Source of the DNA: 13-2-20CM-68-14 sp036378475
Lineage (GTDB): Bacteria > Actinomycetota > Thermoleophilia > Gaiellales > Gaiellaceae
NCBI GenBank assembly: GCA_036378475.1
Contig: DASUWJ010000092.1
Coordinates: forward strand, 1-12,606
DNA: 12,606 nucleotides
Direction: 5' to 3'
The notes under the pieces are model-generated. The model was given only the letters and a program-made list of their open reading frames with translations, did no database searches and had not been told where the DNA came from. A program made the position numbers and the translations under genes. Below are positions 12,601 to 12,606 of the stretch, one piece after another; position 1 is the first letter of the stretch, and each line of letters starts with the position of its first letter.

Positions 12601-12606
12601 AGCTCG

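Overview
This window comes from a high-G+C bacterial chromosome, most likely an actinomycetote. The base composition is visibly GC-rich (not computed). GTG and TTG start codons are abundant. The gene order resembles the smc/ftsY/ffh/rpsP neighbourhood of actinomycetes, including a SepIVA/Rv2927c-like coiled-coil gene next to a DUF177 gene. The deep class Thermoleophilia (Gaiellales/Solirubrobacterales type) is my best guess, but it rests on protein flavour rather than a search. Almost all of the DNA is coding, and no gap exceeds 300 bases. I see no insertion sequence, CRISPR array, tRNA or rRNA.

Right to left on the minus strand, the first block (12600 to 4567) reads: an unrecognised repeat-plus-linker protein, a SepIVA/DivIVA-like coiled-coil protein, a short nitroreductase, DUF177/YceD, rpmF (L32), plsX, acpP, rnc, smc and ftsY. 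The upper genes are packed with small gaps or overlaps and look like one operon. It joins cell-envelope growth (SepIVA-like, PlsX, ACP), ribosome and RNA maturation (DUF177, L32, RNase III), chromosome organisation (SMC) and membrane targeting (FtsY).

Two plus-strand genes then interrupt the layout: a YihY/BrkB-family membrane protein (3355-4215) and a dodecin-family protein (4342-4548). The dodecin gene converges on ftsY with 18 bases between them. The BrkB gene diverges from ffh with 48 bases between start codons.

The second minus-strand block (3306 to 1) is ffh, rpsP (S16), khpA, rimM, trmD and a J-domain-like gene cut by the window edge. This is a classic SRP / ribosome-maturation / tRNA-modification operon. 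Genes overlap or nearly touch, and the rpsP ribosome-binding site lies in the last codons of ffh.

I found no wholly new system. The interest lies in altered versions of core proteins: an SMC of only 826 residues, an RNase III reading frame with no ATG/GTG/TTG start and an Ala where a metal-binding Asp is expected, a TrmD with substitutions at two conserved Asp positions, a J domain without HPD, a dodecin without the flavin-stacking Trp, and an undescribed protein with a tandem repeat and a basic amphipathic tail.
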